Positions 39,530 to 42,176 of a stretch of 42,176 nt of DNA are shown piece after piece. Position 1 is the stretch's first letter, and each line of letters begins with the position of its first letter. Made by a program: the position numbers and the translations under genes. Location of the stretch: contig JAPLWK010000008.1 in assembly GCA_026396615.1 (NCBI GenBank), positions 140,883 through 183,058 of the forward strand, read 5' to 3'. Origin of the DNA: a candidate division WWE3 bacterium. GTDB lineage: Bacteria > Patescibacteriota > WWE3 > JAPLWK01. Below the pieces are notes generated by a model that was given only the letters and a program-made list of their open reading frames with translations, was not told the origin of the DNA and made no database searches.

Positions 39530-39811
39530 ATGTTCACACCTCTTTTCTCAAATGTTTTAATAGAACCCTTGGAAGGCGAGCAGAAGACCGCCTCCGGAAT
39601 TATTATCCCAGACTCGGCCCGCGAAAAACCCCAAAAAGGCAAAATTATTGCCGCCGGTCCTGGAAAAACTGAAGACGGTAAGCTAACTCCAGTCTCCGTA
39701 AAAATTGGCGACACGGTGATGTACAAAAAGTGGGGCGGCACCGACATCAAAGTTGACGGAAAAGATTACTTGATAGTTGAAGAAAAAGATATTTTAGGAG
39801 TTTTAAATTAA
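39530..39811 (+). CDS. groES: Co-chaperonin GroES
   Basis: 93 aa. MFTPLFSNVLIEPLEGEQKTASGIIIPDSAREKPQKG matches the GroES start and mobile loop (KTASGIIIPDSA). GPGK(T)EDGK and GDTVMYKKWGGTDIKVDGKDYLIVEEKDILG complete the family pattern. Caps the GroEL ring. An in-frame ATG at 39512 lies in the -10 box, so 39530 is the start. Confidence 0.97.
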   Translation: MFTPLFSNVLIEPLEGEQKTASGIIIPDSAREKPQKGKIIAAGPGKTEDGKLTPVSVKIGDTVMYKKWGGTDIKVDGKDYLIVEEKDILGVLN

Positions 39812-39816
39812 GGAGG
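39809..39816 (+). promoter_or_regulatory. Strong Shine-Dalgarno site of groEL
   Basis: TAAGGAGG overlapping the groES stop, 4 nt before ATG 39821. Identical sequence and spacing to the zinc-ribbon gene site. Confidence 0.85.
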
Positions 39817-39820
39817 TTTT

Positions 39821-41446
39821 ATGGCCAAACAAATCATTTACGGCGAGGAAGCTCGCAAAAAACTAAAAACCGGTATCGATACCTTGGCCGCAGCCGTGGC
39901 GACCACTTTGGGGCCTAAGGGACGTAATGTGGCCATTGATAAAAAGTATGGCGCTCCCTCAGTTGTTCACGATGGTGTTACGGTCGCCAAAGAAATTGAA
40001 CTCCCTGATCCTTTTGAAAATATGGGGGCCGCTATGGTTAAAGAAGCCGCCAGCAAAATTAATGACGTGGCCGGAGATGGCACCACTACCACCACTATTC
40101 TTGCTCAAGCCATTGTTAACGAGGGCTTTAAAAATATCGCCGCTGGCGCTAATCCGATGATCCTTAAGGCTGGTTTGGAAAAAGCATCGGAGCTAGTCGT
40201 GGCTGAAATTGCCAAGATAAAAAAGGAAGTTTCTAAGCCGGAAGAAAAAGTGCAGATTGCGACAATTTCTGCTGGTGACGCCGAAATTGGGAAGCTTATC
40301 GCTGAAGCTTTAGAGAAAGTTGGTAAAGAAGGCGTGGTCACGGTTGAAGAATCCAAAGGACTGCAACTGGAAATTGACTACCGCGAAGGGATGCAACTGG
40401 ATAAAGGCTACGTTTCAGCTTATTTCGTAACCAACACCGACCGGATGGAAGCCGAGATTAGCGACGCTTACATCCTCATCACCGATAAAAAGATTTCGGC
40501 GATGAACGATCTACTCCCGATTTTGGAAAAACTCCTAAAGGTCAGCCGTAATCTCGTAATTATCGCTGATGATATTGACGGTGAGGCCCTGGCGGCGTTG
40601 GTCCTTAATAAACTTAAGGGGACCCTAAACGTCCTAGCTATCAAAGCCCCAGGCTTTGGTGATCGGCGTAAAGAAATGCTTTCCGATATTGCGGTTCTCA
40701 CTGGTGGTAATGTCATCTCCGAGGAACTCGGGCGGAAACTCGAGAATGTAGAAGTTGATGACCTCGGTCGGGCGGACCGGGTAAAAGCGGCTAAGGACGA
40801 ATCGGTCATCGTTGGAGGCAAGGGCCAAAAGAGCGCTATAGAGGCTCAAGCGGCGACGATCCGAAAGCTAATTGCTGATACCACATCGGATTACGATAAA
40901 GAGAAACTTCAGGAACGTTTAGCGAAATTGACAGGCGGAGTGGCCGTCATTAGCGTGGGTGCGGCTACAGAGGTCGAGTTAAAAGAGAAGAAGTTACGGG
41001 TTGAAGACTCAGTAAACGCTACTAAGGCAGCCATCGAAGAAGGCGTCGTGGTTGGCGGCGGGGTGGCCTTCGTTCGCGCTCGGGAAGCTTTAAAGAACAA
41101 TAATCTTAGTGAATCCGAAAAAGTTGGCGCTGATATTTTGTACCGGGCTCTCGAGCAGCCAATTCGAATGCTGGCCAAGAACGCCGGAGCCGATGACGGT
41201 TGGGTAATTCGAGAAGTCGAGAAGCGTGGTGGTAACATTGGCTTTAACGTGATGACCATGGAATTCGGGGACCTAGTGTCTCAAGGCATTATTGACCCTG
41301 CCAAAGTTTCCCGCAGCGCCGTGCAAAACGCTGTTTCCGTGGCGATGATGGTTTTAACAACTGAAGCCTTGATCACCGATTTACCGGAAAAGAAAGAATC
41401 GACTTCTGGTTCAGGAATGGGTGGAATGGGCGGCATGGATATGTAA
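39821..41446 (+). CDS. groEL: Chaperonin GroEL
   Basis: 541 aa. [20 protein letters not shown], the ATP site [31 protein letters not shown] and [15 protein letters not shown] are typical. The C-terminal [12 protein letters not shown] is the usual flexible Gly-Met tail. Folds proteins in the cytoplasm with GroES, from which it is separated by 9 nt. The 3' end overlaps a convergent gene by 36 nt. Confidence 0.99.
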   Translation: MAKQIIYGEEARKKLKTGIDTLAAAVATTLGPKGRNVAIDKKYGAPSVVHDGVTVAKEIELPDPFENMGAAMVKEAASKINDVAGDGTTTTTILAQAIVNEGFKNIAAGANPMILKAGLEKASELVVAEIAKIKKEVSKPEEKVQIATISAGDAEIGKLIAEALEKVGKEGVVTVEESKGLQLEIDYREGMQLDKGYVSAYFVTNTDRMEAEISDAYILITDKKISAMNDLLPILEKLLKVSRNLVIIADDIDGEALAALVLNKLKGTLNVLAIKAPGFGDRRKEMLSDIAVLTGGNVISEELGRKLENVEVDDLGRADRVKAAKDESVIVGGKGQKSAIEAQAATIRKLIADTTSDYDKEKLQERLAKLTGGVAVISVGAATEVELKEKKLRVEDSVNATKAAIEEGVVVGGGVAFVRAREALKNNNLSESEKVGADILYRALEQPIRMLAKNAGADDGWVIREVEKRGGNIGFNVMTMEFGDLVSQGIIDPAKVSRSAVQNAVSVAMMVLTTEALITDLPEKKESTSGSGMGGMGGMDM

Positions 41447-42176
41447 GTTTGTTTTATAGGTATCAAGAATTTTTTGACGGTTATCGTTTTTCTTAAAATG
41501 AGCTTTATTTAAAGTGACCTCTTCGGAGGTCATTTTAGTTTTCATAAACTTTAGTTGAAGATCATAGGCAAATTTGTCCAGTAATTTAATGAGTACGTTT
41601 GTCTGTTTTGTTGTGCTAGTCCAAACCGGTTCGGATAAACTTAATCCTTGGGGCAAAAATTCAGCCACCCATTTGTTACTCACCAAAAATTTCTCATAAA
41701 TATAATTACGGTTGAGAATTGGTGTCGTCATTACCAAATTAAATGCGGTGTAAATGTTTTGGTCCTCCCAGGCTAGATTTCCTGAAGTCACCCAGATGTT
41801 GGGGCAGATGGTTGAGCGGTATTTACGAACAAACAACAAATAACAAACAGCAATTAAACGAGTCAGCCATAAAGAACTAGGACTGGTCACAATCATGACA
41901 TCGGTGTCACTCTTCTCCGTGGCATTCTTGGCAGCTACTGATCCAGTCACGAAAATTCCTTGCATATACGGCCAGAAAAATAACGGTTTACAGATTCGAT
42001 AAGCTTCAGCTATTTTTTTCTCAGATATTTTCCGTCGCTCCTCCCGGTCAACTTGAACGGTAGAACTTGGCAAGGAATACCAGTTTATATTTTTTATGAC
42101 CTTATTAGTGTCAACTAAAATTTTTAAAGCTTCTGATAACTCGTCTTCTTTGTGAAGTTGATAGCCAATTAAATAT
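41411..42176 (-). CDS. Nucleotidyltransferase-domain protein, 5' end missing
   Basis: The frame is open to the window edge; the visible 255 codons include a helical N-terminal part (...[19 protein letters not shown]...), then [21 protein letters not shown], the GS-x10-DxD motif of the Pol-beta-like minimal nucleotidyltransferases (Gly-Ser followed by Asp-Thr-Asp). A later hydrophobic stretch ([14 protein letters not shown]) and helical C-terminus follow. A TTG at 42073 could start a shorter protein but coding sequence continues upstream of it. Target unknown. Overlaps the end of groEL by 36 nt. Confidence 0.75.
   Translation of the reverse strand, partial: YLIGYQLHKEDELSEALKILVDTNKVIKNINWYSLPSSTVQVDREERRKISEKKIAEAYRICKPLFFWPYMQGIFVTGSVAAKNATEKSDTDVMIVTSPSSLWLTRLIAVCYLLFVRKYRSTICPNIWVTSGNLAWEDQNIYTAFNLVMTTPILNRNYIYEKFLVSNKWVAEFLPQGLSLSEPVWTSTTKQTNVLIKLLDKFAYDLQLKFMKTKMTSEEVTLNKAHFKKNDNRQKILDTYKTNLHIHAAHSTHS

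Noticed and set aside
39412-39750. N-terminal extension of RmuC up to 39750
   Set aside because: It is groES read backwards; the real start at 39411 has a promoter 6 nt upstream and begins with the expected membrane helix.
42071-42073. Start of the terminal nucleotidyltransferase at TTG 42073
   Set aside because: The frame stays open with plausible protein sequence to the window edge, so the gene is more likely truncated by the window.
1-42176. tRNA, rRNA genes or CRISPR array
   Set aside because: No T-loop GGTTCRANTCC with a cloverleaf, no conserved rRNA stretches, and no regularly spaced repeats were seen; a covariance-model scan would be needed to exclude an unusual tRNA.

Overview
The window looks like a chromosomal segment of a Candidate Phyla Radiation (Patescibacteria-type) bacterium. 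Pointers to this are very tight gene packing with many 1-4 nt start/stop overlaps, a short (75 aa) ribosomal protein S20, reduced housekeeping proteins (244-aa DNA polymerase III delta), FemAB-type transferases, a PilN/PilO module beside a sortase, and surface proteins built from a four-cysteine H..C..C..C..C repeat that I associate with this group. No rRNA, tRNA or CRISPR array was found. The lineage call is inference; every gene call rests on visible motifs.

Layout. 1-4.3 kb: a FemAB-like gene cut by the window edge, lepA and murJ. 4.3-8.9 kb: rpsT heading an operon of PilN-like, PilO-like and exported surface proteins. 8.9-12 kb: sortase and holA on the minus strand, divergent recA and a family-4-like uracil-DNA glycosylase. 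12-14 kb: an ABC-F ATPase split into two overlapping frames and a REP-associated tyrosine transposase (RAYT) carrying REP-like palindromes inside its own coding sequence. 14-19.5 kb: a zinc peptidase, a Fic protein, and a copper operon (csoR, a DsbD/TauE-like membrane protein fused to a cupredoxin domain, copA) with a visible CsoR-type operator. 19.5-25.6 kb: an AT-rich accessory block with an AbiEii-type pair, a nuclease/DUF2283-like toxin-antitoxin candidate, a 44-aa membrane peptide, a DUF4932-like peptidase, a HelD-like helicase, a repeat-rich 536-nt gene-free stretch and a GrpB-like protein. 25.6-34.4 kb: secA, a zinc-ribbon protein, serS-PAP2, an ORF6N regulator, a broken HD-hydrolase gene, a cupin, lysS and greA. 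34.4-42.2 kb: a second FemAB-like gene, a UvrD-like helicase with an Fe-S nuclease domain, rmuC, groES-groEL and a nucleotidyltransferase cut by the window end.

The strongest cross-cutting signal is promoter geometry. In at least 15 transcription units a -10 hexamer ends only 6-8 nt before the ATG or GTG, so transcription should begin on or next to the start codon (leaderless mRNA). groEL (an internal operon gene) and the zinc-ribbon gene instead carry the same TAAGGAGG-N4-ATG ribosome binding site. A second theme is a family of REP-like palindromes with a GTAGGGG head, found inside the RAYT gene, next to stop codons, and as one REPIN-like inverted pair beside the broken HD gene.

Genes that appear to work together: rpsT with pilN/pilO and surface proteins (surface appendage plus sortase), recA with the glycosylase (repair), csoR-cupredoxin-copA (copper export), helicase-nuclease with rmuC (DNA processing), and groES-groEL (chaperonin).
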